Part shown: positions 30,509-40,339 of the stretch, piece after piece
How the letters are laid out: every line of letters begins with the position of its first letter
Position numbering within the stretch: position 1 is the stretch's first letter
Source: Nothophaeocryptopus gaeumannii
Lineage: Eukaryota; Ascomycota; Dothideomycetes; Mycosphaerellales; Mycosphaerellaceae
Length of the DNA stretch: 64,000 nt
Direction of reading: 5' to 3'
Assembly: GCA_031771865.1 (NCBI GenBank)
Contig: JASISA010000025.1
Location: forward strand, 2,480,001 to 2,544,000
Made by a program: the position numbers and the translations under genes
The notes under the pieces: generated by a model
Told to the model about the DNA's origin: nothing
What the model saw: the letters and a program-made list of their open reading frames with translations, nothing else
Database searches by the model: none

Positions 30509-32866
30509 TCATTGAAGCTTGAACCACCCTGCGGTGTCACGGTCAGCAGCCTTCTCGAACCACGAGTGTCCAGTTGTTAGTGTTTCATGTATCCAAGTGT
30601 CACCCACGAGCGTGAAACCATTGCGTCCACTCGACCTCAATACGAAAGGGTAGAAACCGCCGCAGAAATGGACAACGTGATCGCCAACTTCAGACTGCTG
30701 AGGTATCCACCCAAGTGCGAAACCGTCATTGGTCTGAATGACGGCGAGATTTCGGTCTCGATCGACCTTTTGAGATATCGCGAATGAAGTTATGAGGCCA
30801 CAGATATCTTGCCACGAAGGAGACGTTGCTCGGCCCAGTTCGAAGAATGCTTTCAGTTGGGCGGTCCATCCGAACATGTCGTTTCGGGCACAAGTCAGTA
30901 GGTCGATTATGCCATGCTCTACTTGTTCTGAGGTCCAATACTTTGAACTGAACTCATGGCATCGGCGGTACCAGGCAGAGATCTGGGCAAGCTTTGACAT
31001 CGCTCTGGTGCGATGCAGACGATGCGCTTCCGAGCCGTCGTCGGTGTGAGAGACCGATATTTTGCGCAGATGGATAGGCCACTCTGATTGCTCCAGAATA
31101 AGCTCAACTCTCCCAACGCTGTTTCCTTTGAGCAAAATCTCTCGTAGGTTCTCAGTGCGCGAGCAGTCCAATACGAAAGCATCGCGTCTCTGGAGAGTAT
31201 GCTCGGTGTTGCCAGTCGCGTTCCTCTGATGAGCCATGTTCAAAAAGCTGGCATCGAAAGCTTTGCGCTCCGGACCATGATAGCTCATGAAGTCTGGGGT
31301 GTAATCGTCCCGTTTCTGTTTCGCTTTTTGCGTGAGCGAGCTGAAGTCCGGTACCCATGATGGAACATCAAGCGAAGAGGCTGTACACCCAGCCAGGGCC
31401 AAAGTTAGCGGCATCGGACGGAGCATCATCCAGGTGCTGGGTAGCGACAGATCAGGCTCACTGGAGGCAAGCAGAAATCTCCGTGTGAGTCTAATAAATG
31501 CCTGTTCTGGAGCCAAGCTGTAATCAATGTCCGGAATTTCTTGACGAGTCAGCCTAGCCATTGACTGTATTGCAAAGATTCGATCAATCTTGTGGTAGCA
31601 CCGTCTCTCCCAGAAGGTGCACATTAGCCATAGCAGAGTAGATGGTGCGTATGACAGATGCTGAGTCAATACGGAGGCATTGGTGATCCCGGTGGTTATG
31701 TAAGAAGTCTCACTGAAAGCTTCCCACTGTACGAGATAAGGCCCGCACTGAGCATCGACCATTCTTCCGCATGCGACTTCTTGAACAGTCCACAGACGCT
31801 GAAACCACGATCGGTCGGCTGGGCCTTGTACCGCGTGGCTTGCATTGCGATCAAGGCCGGTGAACTTTTGTAATTGTTGCTCGTCTGGCTGGCAATCATA
31901 TGCACGAGTCACTAGATGATCAGCGTGAGCTAAGCTCGATACATACGCGTCTTCCACTTCTGGATGGTATTGTTCGAAGCGAAGGCTTCTGAGGTCATAA
32001 GATAGGGCAAGGGAGGCATAAGCCAAAGATGCTGTTTCGGAAGCCTCTCCGAGCCACACAATCACCCGTATGGCTGCGCCGTATATCTGAGACATGATTG
32101 CGACCTGCTCGGTGCGTTCGCTCGCGCTGCACTGGTCAATGCAAATCGCATCAATCCACAATCTTCGTACGTTCTGAGAATGGCGTAGCTGATGAAGTGC
32201 AGTACAGAGGTTGTCTGCGATTGGTATGCTCTTCTCCGTGTTCTTCTCTAGAAGCGTAGCGACCGGAAGCGGGTCCCCGCATGCGTAGGAGAGTGTCTCG
32301 AAAGAGCAGCCTGTAGAATGCCCATTCATGAGCGTCTCTCGTCGACGTCGTGCATCATGGGATATGCAAGCAGCTGCGTAGACCAGCAGGCTATGTAAGT
32401 CAAAAATCTCTGTTGTTGAATACTGTTCTGGTCCGGGCAATCCGCATTGGTGCAATTTTCTATCGCCAGTTACTACGCCAGCTGCGCAGTAAGCGGAACC
32501 TCTGAGCTCGACTGTGAAATCTTGCAAGGCCTTTATACCGTGTTTTGGATGCTTGGCAACTTCCCGAATGCCTGCTTGCATGTCCTTTGCCACGGCTAAT
32601 CGTTCGTCTTGCGGACCCAGTTCCTGAGGACGTTCAATGTAGCGGCGTAACAATGCGGCCCAGAGGGCCAGACATGGCGGGACAGCTTCAAGAGTGACTG
32701 GCGTGCCGAAAGGACCAGTGGACTTCAGATCTGTGGTGGCGTCTGCTACGGCGTTGATATCAATGATTTCGAGATGACCTTCCAATGGAGACCCTGGCGG
32801 ACCTGGGTGAAGGGACAGTATGCGTGTCTGGCCCTCGGCAAGCGCTTCGTACGTGTACACGTCCAT
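30509..32866 (-). CDS. HET-domain protein (heterokaryon incompatibility family) with a large insertion
   Basis: 785 residues from ATG 32866, one exon. HET core motifs are FETLSYACGD (about 189-198), RRLWIDAICIDQ (about 234-245), IYGAAIRVIVWLGEA and WFQRLWTVQEVA (about 355). The usual short N-terminal lead (LSLHPGPPGSPLEG.L) is present at residues 17-32 but is separated from LSYxxGD by about 150 residues, where 10-20 is normal. The C-terminal half is the variable region with conserved F.L....D.VY-like positions. It has no signal peptide or clear membrane segment. HET domains mediate cell death in vegetative incompatibility; the partner or trigger is unknown. Confidence 0.9.
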   Translation of the reverse strand: MDVYTYEALAEGQTRILSLHPGPPGSPLEGHLEIIDINAVADATTDLKSTGPFGTPVTLEAVPPCLALWAALLRRYIERPQELGPQDERLAVAKDMQAGIREVAKHPKHGIKALQDFTVELRGSAYCAAGVVTGDRKLHQCGLPGPEQYSTTEIFDLHSLLVYAAACISHDARRRRETLMNGHSTGCSFETLSYACGDPLPVATLLEKNTEKSIPIADNLCTALHQLRHSQNVRRLWIDAICIDQCSASERTEQVAIMSQIYGAAIRVIVWLGEASETASLAYASLALSYDLRSLRFEQYHPEVEDAYVSSLAHADHLVTRAYDCQPDEQQLQKFTGLDRNASHAVQGPADRSWFQRLWTVQEVACGRMVDAQCGPYLVQWEAFSETSYITTGITNASVLTQHLSYAPSTLLWLMCTFWERRCYHKIDRIFAIQSMARLTRQEIPDIDYSLAPEQAFIRLTRRFLLASSEPDLSLPSTWMMLRPMPLTLALAGCTASSLDVPSWVPDFSSLTQKAKQKRDDYTPDFMSYHGPERKAFDASFLNMAHQRNATGNTEHTLQRRDAFVLDCSRTENLREILLKGNSVGRVELILEQSEWPIHLRKISVSHTDDGSEAHRLHRTRAMSKLAQISAWYRRCHEFSSKYWTSEQVEHGIIDLLTCARNDMFGWTAQLKAFFELGRATSPSWQDICGLITSFAISQKVDRDRNLAVIQTNDGFALGWIPQQSEVGDHVVHFCGGFYPFVLRSSGRNGFTLVGDTWIHETLTTGHSWFEKAADRDTAGWFKLQ

Positions 32867-33276
32867 GGGCAGGTGATCAAGCTTATTGCCTCACTCCTGT
32901 ACGCATGCTCCTGAGCATACCAGGCGTGACGATACGAGCATAAACTAGGACGAGATCATCAGGATGGCGTCTTCGCAGGAGAGCGCAAGAGGTTGGCTGT
33001 TAGACGGCGACTGCCCACTTGAGCAGAAAATATCATGCTACTAGACTTGACACGAATGGTATCCTGTGCTTAGATATTGATGATATTGATGTCAAAGTTG
33101 ATGGTGAGGTGTGGAGTTGCTGATCGGAAGGCTGCTGGTTCGGTGATACTGTAATTAAGATTTCGGCATCGGTATTTATTTCAGCCGATCGCCAAAAATT
33201 CCATGCGCGCCAGTACCCTTCCCTTCAACTACGCCTCGTACCCGCGACTGTCTATCAAGAATATCCCACATACAGA
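32867..33276. promoter_or_regulatory. divergent promoter between the HET gene and LCP5
   Basis: 410 bp between two head-to-head starts. An AT-richer patch occurs at about 33040-33180. No specific motif could be assigned. Confidence 0.4.
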
Positions 33277-34347
33277 ATGGCCACAGCGACGGCACTGCCA
33301 GAGGTGCTAGAAGCCTTCAATACGGCCACAGAATTCGCGATTCAGGGCTTACCGACAGTCGACTCCCTCCTCCCTCCCGACGACGGCATCACACTCTTTG
33401 ACACCAAGAACGAGCTCTTTCTGTCTTATCTCCAAGCTCTGGCTTTGCGAAATCTAAACGTGATCCGCAGCACAAAGGATGGATCTAGCCTGGAGGAAGC
33501 GAAGAGCCTTAGTCACGAGATCACGAAGAAGCTGGTTGAGCACAGAGTCTACCTGGAGCGAGGCGTGAGACCTCTGGAGCAGAAGCTCAAATACCAGGTC
33601 GACAGTGTGGTCAAAGCTGCAGAAGATGAGGAGAGAGCGATTTCACAAAAACCGAAGCAGAATGGGCCAAGCAAGGGGCGCGCGAAAGACGAGGAGTCGG
33701 ATAGCGACGACTCCGACAGCGATGGCGACCTGGGCGGCGATATGAATGCAGCTGCACCTAAAATCGCTACAATGTCTACCTCCGCTCCTACAGACGCAGT
33801 GTCCACCGCCCGTGCTAAGAGCGCAACCGACGGCGTCTACCGCCCACCACGCATCTCCGCAACAACCATGCCCACCGCCGACCGCAAGGACAAGAATGCC
33901 GAACGTAGACCCAACCGTTCCGCCACTCTTGATGAATACGTCTCTACAGAGCTTTCTCAAGCGCCTATGGCCGAAGTCAGTATCGGAAGTAACTTGGCTG
34001 CTGGTGGCCGACGGACCAAGAACGCGCGACAGCTGAAGGAGGAAGCCGAGAGGCGGGACTACGAAGAAACGCACTTGATGCGCTTGCCAGTCATGAGCAG
34101 GAAAGAGAAGGCGAGGAAAGGTCTGGGAAGACAAAAAGATGGTGGATTTGGAGGCGAAGATTGGAGAGGGCTAAACTCGAGCATTGATCGGATCGGGGAT
34201 TTGACGCGGAAGAAGGGCAAGGATAGCCTTCTCGACAAGTCGAGGAAGAGGGCGAGGGCTACAGAGGATGGACCGAGGGGAGATGGAAACATGGGCGCGG
34301 CCTTTGACACGAAGAAGAGGAGAATGTCGAAGAAAGGTCGGATTTGA
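33277..34347 (+). CDS. LCP5: U3 snoRNP-associated protein Lcp5 / neuroguidin (Sas10/Utp3/C1D family)
   Basis: 356 residues, one exon. The Sas10/C1D domain occupies about residues 15-110 (GITLFDTKNELFLSYLQALALRNL, quoted in part; then LVEHRVYLERGVRPLEQKLKYQVD). An acidic Asp/Ser tract follows (DEESDSDDSDSDGD), then the conserved GVYRPPRI motif (about 187-194) and a Lys/Arg-rich C-terminus (KKRRMSKKGRI) with nuclear or nucleolar signals. In yeast Lcp5 acts in the small-subunit processome for 18S rRNA maturation. Motif order and length match the family well. It is convergent with the AYR1-like gene, with only 18 bp between stops. Confidence 0.93.
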   Translation: MATATALPEVLEAFNTATEFAIQGLPTVDSLLPPDDGITLFDTKNELFLSYLQALALRNLNVIRSTKDGSSLEEAKSLSHEITKKLVEHRVYLERGVRPLEQKLKYQVDSVVKAAEDEERAISQKPKQNGPSKGRAKDEESDSDDSDSDGDLGGDMNAAAPKIATMSTSAPTDAVSTARAKSATDGVYRPPRISATTMPTADRKDKNAERRPNRSATLDEYVSTELSQAPMAEVSIGSNLAAGGRRTKNARQLKEEAERRDYEETHLMRLPVMSRKEKARKGLGRQKDGGFGGEDWRGLNSSIDRIGDLTRKKGKDSLLDKSRKRARATEDGPRGDGNMGAAFDTKKRRMSKKGRI

Positions 34348-34365
34348 GGAAGCAAAAGTTCACGG

Positions 34366-35350
34366 CTATTGAAGCTTCTTTGATTCCTCAGCCTGAAGCG
34401 TAGCTTTGAACTCCTTCATCTTGCATGTGGACATGAACATCATGTCGAGCAGGAAAGTCGGGACGAGGAGGCTTACGATCCACATTATGGTTGTCAGAGC
34501 ACCGCGGCGCACAGCAGCCGGCGGCTCGGGTCTCAGCAGATCATCGACCACTCCCCTCGCCCAGACATCTCGCGGCGTCTGCCTACTCGGGTTGGTTAGC
34601 CACGCATCATCTTCCCCACATGATCGCGATGCAACGCGTACGGGCTGGAGTCTGGGAGCTTGGCATTGTACGTTGCAGCGGAGTTCCAAAATTGGGTCTT
34701 GACGTCGCCGGTGAAGAGCGTTACGACCTACCCAGTACAGTCAGCACCACCGCCTCACCAGCGGAGAGCTCCATGCTCTGCGACGATGACGAGAGCCTTA
34801 CCTTGATCTCAAAAGGCCACATCTCCACCCTCAACGTGTCACTTAGATCCGTCACACATACTTTGCTCGCACTGTACGTCCCAATGAAGGGCTGTGAAAT
34901 CCCTGGCATTCCGGCTATGGAGCTTTGGTTCACGATTATCCCCTTGGCTGCTCGCAGAAGCGGGAAGAAGGCCTGCGTTACTTGTAGTAGCCCGAATACA
35001 TTGACGTCGAAATTCTTCTTGATCTTGGCAATCGGCGCGTCAAGCAAGGGCATCATGTATCCATATCCGGCGTTGTTGATTAGAATGTCCAGGCGGCCAG
35101 AGGTTATCGCGGTTGCGTTTGTGGAAGCTGCTTCGATGGAGATGGTGGATGTCACGTCTAGCTCGAGAAGTTCGAGACGTCCGCTGTGAGCTCCTAGGGC
35201 TGGGGATTCAAGATGTGAGAGGTCACTGCTGCTGCGACCTGTGGCTATTACGTTTATGCCGCGAGATAGGAGGGCGATTGTTAGGGCGTCGCCGAGACCG
35301 CCAGGGGAGACGCCTGTTACGAGTGCCCATTTTGGGGCTGGAGGAGGCAT
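34366..35350 (-). CDS. AYR1: short-chain dehydrogenase, AYR1-like 1-acyldihydroxyacetone-phosphate reductase
   Basis: Exons 34802-35350, 34642-34727 and 34366-34582 total 852 nt, or 283 residues. Intron 1 has a GTAAGG donor and a CTGAC branch. Intron 2 (59 nt) has GTACGC, a perfect CTAAC branch and GAGTAG, and resolves what first looks like a frameshift. SDR motifs are the cofactor loop TGVSPGGLGDA, ILINNAGYGY, catalytic Ser in IVNQSSIAGMPG, and Y-S-A-S-K. A hydrophobic C-terminal segment (TIMWIVSLLVPTFLLDMMF) gives a membrane anchor, as expected for an ER/lipid-droplet enzyme. The yeast family member reduces 1-acyl-DHAP in phosphatidate synthesis; substrate assignment is by similarity only. 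Confidence 0.9.
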
Positions 35351-35730
35351 TGTGACAGACTAGAGTGAAAGAGCAGGGGTCATTACAGAAGCATTATGGG
35401 CCTGGAGATTCGGGATGTAGCTGAAGGATCGCCTGCGAGCTTGCGGATCTGGAAAGAGCTGAAGTCGCGCCAAAGTGGAGACACGGGTTACTTCGGATAC
35501 TAATCACCGGTCCTTCACATCGGTTCCATACTCCGCGCTCAACCCTATTGCTCGATTCTTTTCCCCTCCATCAATGGGCACCCCTGCAAAACGTGATTAC
35601 TTGTATTTCAGTTTTCAGCTTGGGTCTTGGGACTGCCTCAAATGTTTGAGTAAGCCCTTCTGTGCGTTGCCTCGACTCTGTCCCTCAGTGAGCGACGACA
35701 TCTCTCTGGGAAACTTGCACGACGTACCTG

Positions 35731-36507
35731 CTATCCGCGATGCCAGCGCCACGGTGACTCACGAGCCTCTGGAGATGCACTCGGATTGATCGCAACCTTC
35801 CGCATTTCTGCCTCAAAGTGCTCGACATAGCGTTGAAATGACCCATGTACTCAAGAGACCAGGCCTCCAGCTTGAGCGAAACTTTTAAAGTCCTTTGAAG
35901 ACGAGTAGCGCCCGTCGTGCCGGCTCCGTCCACCGCCGCCATTCTGGAGATCCGAAGCAGTGGCGACAGTGAACATGATCTGCATCGACTTCAGGTGCGG
36001 TAGGCTGACGAGCAAGTTTCATAGGTCACGGAAGAGCGACTCACTTTTAGACCCTATGTGATCGAACGAGCCGCCAAGTGGAACCTTGAGGTGACGAATT
36101 CCTGCCACTCTAGTTGCGGGACCCTGGTTCAAGAAGTGATGGCATTGCTTGAAGTGTGAGAACTGGAGGATGTTGATCGCGTACAAGATATTCTTGGCCT
36201 CATCGTAGATCTGACGGCAAGTGGCGAGTAGCACAAAGAAGGAAGGTGCCATGTTAGTGCGTGGCGAGATAATGGTGATGCTGCCGTCGGCGTTCTGCTT
36301 GTTGGGCGTGAGGGCGTACTCGTAGACGCGGTTTTCAGCGGGTGTGGCAAGGAGACGGCAGTCGCCTTTCTCAGTACCGTCTTCTGGCATGACGGATGTG
36401 TGACCTTTCAGCTCGCAGAGTGAGTTGATGATGCTGTGTTGGAAGGGTTGTAGGTGCGACGAAGAAGGAAAGGAATGGTCGGGCGGCGAAGAAGCACTAG
36501 AGCGCAC
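35731..36507 (-). pseudogene. family member with two in-frame TGA stops
   Basis: A single reading frame spans 259 codons. It carries CRLLATPAENRVYEYAL, FFVLLATCRQIYDEAKNILY, a TGA at 36019-36021, then LPHLKSMQIMFTV, a second TGA near 35855 and FQRYVEHFEAEMRKV. Both sides of each stop look coding and belong to the same family as the copies at 27631, 28344 and 29508. An intron (GTGAGT at 36044) was considered for the first stop, but no acceptor restores the phase. The simplest reading is a gene dead by nonsense mutations, possibly C-to-T at CGA codons. Confidence 0.65.
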
Positions 36508-36660
36508 GGACCAATGATTGAAGCATGTGCTCGCTTGCGCCGTTTGTTTGCATGTGACTGTACTGGCAGCGCACGATACAGGTAACTTTTATACTAAATT
36601 AAGTCAGTTCACAGGTCATGGTGATATTGAAGGTTGTCACTTCGATGTCGACCTGAGTCA

Positions 36661-38026
36661 TCACACCTCAAAGTCACGCGCATGCCTCTTCTTATACCAC
36701 CCAGTCGCCAACGGCCCTTGCTTCACCAACTTGCCATCTTGAATGTAATGTGTCACAGTCCTTTTCCTCTGCTTCCAAAACTCTTGCTGCCAGAAGTCGG
36801 CCGTATCAGTGATGACCCAGTCAAAGCCCTGCTCCAAGATCCAGGCCATATCCGAGCGATGATCACGTCCGTCAGCTGAAAACTGGGCACTGCTCGAATC
36901 TAGAGTGGCGGGTGCCTCGTTCTCGGAGTAGAAGTACACCGTCCCGTTTACCCTCTCATCTGCGGGAAGAGAATAGTTGGCCGTGTTGAAGAATGTATAC
37001 TTTGCTGAGATAGGGTCCACGAAGTCACCGGGTGCGTAACTGGGAAAACGGTCAGCGCTTTGCAAATGAGTCGGCTCGAGAACAGTTACAAAAGGCCCGA
37101 TGTGCTGAAGCTCTCGCCATCATGCTCCACATCTTGCATCAACGTCTGTAGCTCCTGCATCGGTGCCCCCACACTTCGCAGGTTCATCTCGGCGGAGATG
37201 GTGTAGTTTGTCTTGAGGAAGCCCTCTAATGCAGCTAGCTGATCCCATGTCGGGGAGGGTGTAAAGACTGGAATGTAGGATAGCTTGATGCCAGAGCGAA
37301 AGGCATCCTGCACCCATCTCTCGGCCTCGAACTCCTTCGCTGTTTTTCACCACTCGGCCTGCAGCTGTTGCCACATTAATACAATTACTAGTTTATGGAC
37401 TACTGTGTAATTACCTTGTAAATGCACCATTCGTTCGCAAGAACACCGGCCGCATTCTTGAGCGACTTGAGTGCCCAGTAAGCTGGCTCGACCGCTGACT
37501 TGTCTTTGAAGTCCAGCTGAAGGACGACAATTGCGCCAGAGTCGCGGATACTTTCGACCATCTGCGGGAGTGTTGGGACTGTCTCGAGATGAACTCGCCC
37601 ACCGTCGTCTCGGAGATGCAGGTCCTCGATGAGTCCTTTGAAATTCGTCTCGTTGACCAAAGGATTGTAGCCCGTCCCCGTGAAAGGATCGTACGCTTCC
37701 TGACCAGTCTGCTCGCCGATATCTGTGCTTCGACCAAGGCCGTTGTCGTGAATCATGGCCAGGTAGCCGTCTGCTGAGAGATGAATGTCGGTCTCGATAC
37801 ATTCGATGCCAGCTTCCGACGCACGAAAGTAAGCATCCCGCGAGTTCTCTGTCGTACCATTCCAGCGAAGGCCGCGATGCGCACAGAGAACGATCAAGTC
37901 AGTGTGGGGTCGGCGGAAAGCATCTATGATCTTGTGAACATCATATTCTTGACGAGCTGCAAGGGTATTGAAGATCAGTGAGGCGAGGACTAAGACAGTC
38001 ACGTGCAAATAATCCATAGCGTCCAT
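36661..38026 (-). CDS. secreted glycerophosphodiester phosphodiesterase (GDPD)
   Basis: Exons 37415-38026, 37090-37334 and 36661-37039 total 1236 nt, or 411 residues. Start 38026 gives a hydrophobic signal segment (YLHVTVLVLASLIFNTLA); the frame opens further upstream to 38170 but without a targeting signal. GDPD catalytic motifs are CAHRG (His-Arg), TTENS, the metal-binding E-x-D in IECIETD and IHD. Intron 2 (50 nt) has a CTGAC branch and a TTTTCCCAG end. Intron 1 (80 nt) has a good GTAATT donor but an unusual GCGAAG acceptor, so that junction is uncertain. The enzyme would release glycerol-3-phosphate from phospholipid head-group diesters outside the cell. Confidence 0.85.
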
Positions 38027-38170
38027 ATGCAGGTACCTAAGAAGCTCTTCGTTTCTATCTTCCATGAACACCTTTATACCAGCAGCATCATTCCTTGGCA
38101 GGATGGATCCATTCAAGCTCAATCTACATGTGCGGTCATGATAGGTAGCAGAGGCACGAAGAACCAACAC

Positions 38171-38914
38171 GGCACCTGAGTCGTGATGTCTCTTTGGGAT
38201 AGAGTAGGCGATTGTTGCGGAGCAAACTGCAATCTCTCGCCTTAGGCCGTCTTTCGGGCAGACAACTCCTCACAATTGACTTCTGTGTGTTTCTCGCGAA
38301 AGCATCCCATGTTGTCTGTCTGTCTGCCAAGCGCTGGAGGTGTTGTGTCAGTTGAACGAGAGAGGAGGTTGGCCGACGGGCAGAAGCTGAGGTCAAGGAT
38401 CTGAAGCCCGTGTGTAGTGCCTAAGGCAGAGACGGCATCCGGACTGTCCAACATGCAGGAATTGACCACGCATGTTGATGCCACTCAGAAATGCGAAATG
38501 GCCCCCCAGAGATGAGAAGGCCAGTATGCAGAGCCATTCGGCGATCGGATGCGAAGATGCTTATGCCCTCGTCGTTGCTGCCTTCAAGTCCGTCTTCAGC
38601 CGAGCTTTCGGTGATATCGCAGCATGAAGTCAAACTCAGATGAAGGCCATCTCAACATTCTACGCGGCATCCGCCACTCAGTGTTGCTTGTCTACTGCAG
38701 GAACGTCTCTGTACTGACCACCAAGAGCTCTGCCATTAGCAACCAGTCTTGACCCCCAACTGCCGTGAGCTCTTGCATCCCCGCCGCCAGCATCCGCCAG
38801 GGTCCCACTACCAATCCACTGAGTTCGCGGCTAATGCGGAGCATCAGCAAGGAATACCACCGCTATAAGAATTAGTCAGTCTTCAACTTCATCTCATCTT
38901 GTTGTCCGTTATAC
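38171..38914. promoter_or_regulatory. divergent intergenic region between GDPD and FAH-family genes
   Basis: About 0.75 kb with only short frames, presumed to carry both promoters. No element was recognised. Confidence 0.35.
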
Positions 38915-40027
38915 ATGTTCCTGAAGACCATCGGAAGTCGGAACATTCAGGAGGTATTGAGAGGAACACATCAGCTTCAGACACAACTTCGCAATTTCAG
39001 CTCCTCCAGGATCATGGCTATCACAGCTTGGGACCGCCTCATTCGCTACGAATCCGCCAAAGATGGCAAAGTCAGACTCGGAGAGCCCATTGTCTCGGAC
39101 TCCAAGTCCGACATTGATGCTCTCGCTCAGAAGGGTGGATTGAAAGTCAAGGTTCTAGATGGCCCAACTCTTTTCGAAGCCAAACCTACTGGAGATGAGG
39201 ATGAAGTCAAGCAATTGCTCGGTCCTCTTACACCAAAGGACGTTCCAAGTGTGCGCTGCGTTGGCCTCAACTACAAGACGCATAGTAAGACATTTCTCAC
39301 TCTGCCACCAGGAATTGCGCATATGCTAATGATGGCTAGTCCTCGAAACCGGCTTCGACCTTCCAGTAAACCCAACCCTCTTTATGAAGTCTCCCTACAG
39401 CGTCGCCGACACACGCCAAACTACTCCGATTCCCAAGCTTGGTCAAACCCACTGCGACTATGAAGGCGAGCTCACAATCGTCATTGGAAAAGACGCCAAG
39501 AACGTCTCGGAATCAGACGCACTGGACTACGTTGTAAGTACCAGAACTCAATCCCATTTGTGATGTGTGGAAACTCCGCTAACGCATTGTCTTCTCCATC
39601 CATACAGGCCGGATACGTTTCCGGAAATGACGTCTCATGCCGCGACTGGCAAATGGACGAAGACAAAGCCGGCATGATGCCGCAATGGTCCTTCTCCAAA
39701 TCTTTCGACAAATACGCCCCGCTCGGTCCCGCTATTGTCAGTACCAAGATCCTCGGAGATGCTACTGGTCTGCGTCTCAAGACTATAGTCAATGGCGAGG
39801 TGAGGCAGGATAGTGATACGAGTGATTTGTATTTTGGTGTGAGGAAGCTGGTTAGCTTCCTCAGCACGGGACAGACTTTGGCTGCTGGGACGATTATCAT
39901 GACGGGTACGCCTGGTGGCGTTGGAATTGGCATGAAGCCTAGTCCGAAGTATTTGAAGGATGGCGATGAGGTCGTGGTGGAGATTGAGGGAATTGGAAAG
40001 GTTGTTACGACGATGAAGTTTGAGTGA
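38915..40027 (+). CDS. fumarylacetoacetate hydrolase (FAH) family enzyme, mitochondrial
   Basis: Exons 38915-39284, 39340-39533 and 39608-40027 total 984 nt, or 327 residues. The N-terminus is amphipathic and basic, ending RNFSSSR before MAITAW, typical of a cleaved mitochondrial presequence. ATG 39014 could give a cytosolic form. The FAH fold shows VRCVGLNYKTH, LFMKSPYSV, the metal ligands in DYEGELTIVIGK, GYVSGNDVSCRDWQ, GPAIVSTKI and GTIIMTGTPGGVG. Relatives (FAHD1-type) hydrolyse acylpyruvates or decarboxylate oxaloacetate. Exact substrate cannot be read from sequence. Codon choice changes to G/T-ending near 39790. Confidence 0.92.
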
Positions 40028-40339
40028 AGTGAGTGCTTCAGGGAAGGAGTGCATCAAGCTTGATAGGTATGCAATTATATCGTAGATCGCGAATCTCTAT
40101 GATCCCACTCTTGGAAAATAGCCTATAGTAAATGCAGAATCTTCAACTGTAAAGCTAGTAGAGGCCAGTCCCATGCACTTATGATTGACCGTACGAGAAA
40201 GTCTTTCATCTCGAGCCATCACCCATTGCCCTTGTTCTATTATCTTACGGTATCCGGGAACGTCGCTCGTGGCGTCGTATTATCCAATGTTCTTGTGTCG
40301 TTATTAGTACAGTGTCCGGGAAAGTCACCTTTGGTGGAC

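Noticed and set aside
34366..34730. Apparent frameshift in the short-chain dehydrogenase at a G-run (34614-34617)
   Set aside because: A 59-nt intron with GTACGC donor, CTAAC branch and GAGTAG acceptor removes the region and restores frame; total length divides by three.
35989..36044. Intron hiding the first TGA of the 35731-36507 family member
   Set aside because: The GTGAGT donor is good, but no acceptor joins in phase with the family-like downstream frame, which is continuous with the upstream frame apart from the stop.
37040..37130. Apparent frameshift in the GDPD gene
   Set aside because: A 50-nt intron with GTAACT donor, CTGAC branch and TTTTCCCAG acceptor explains it.
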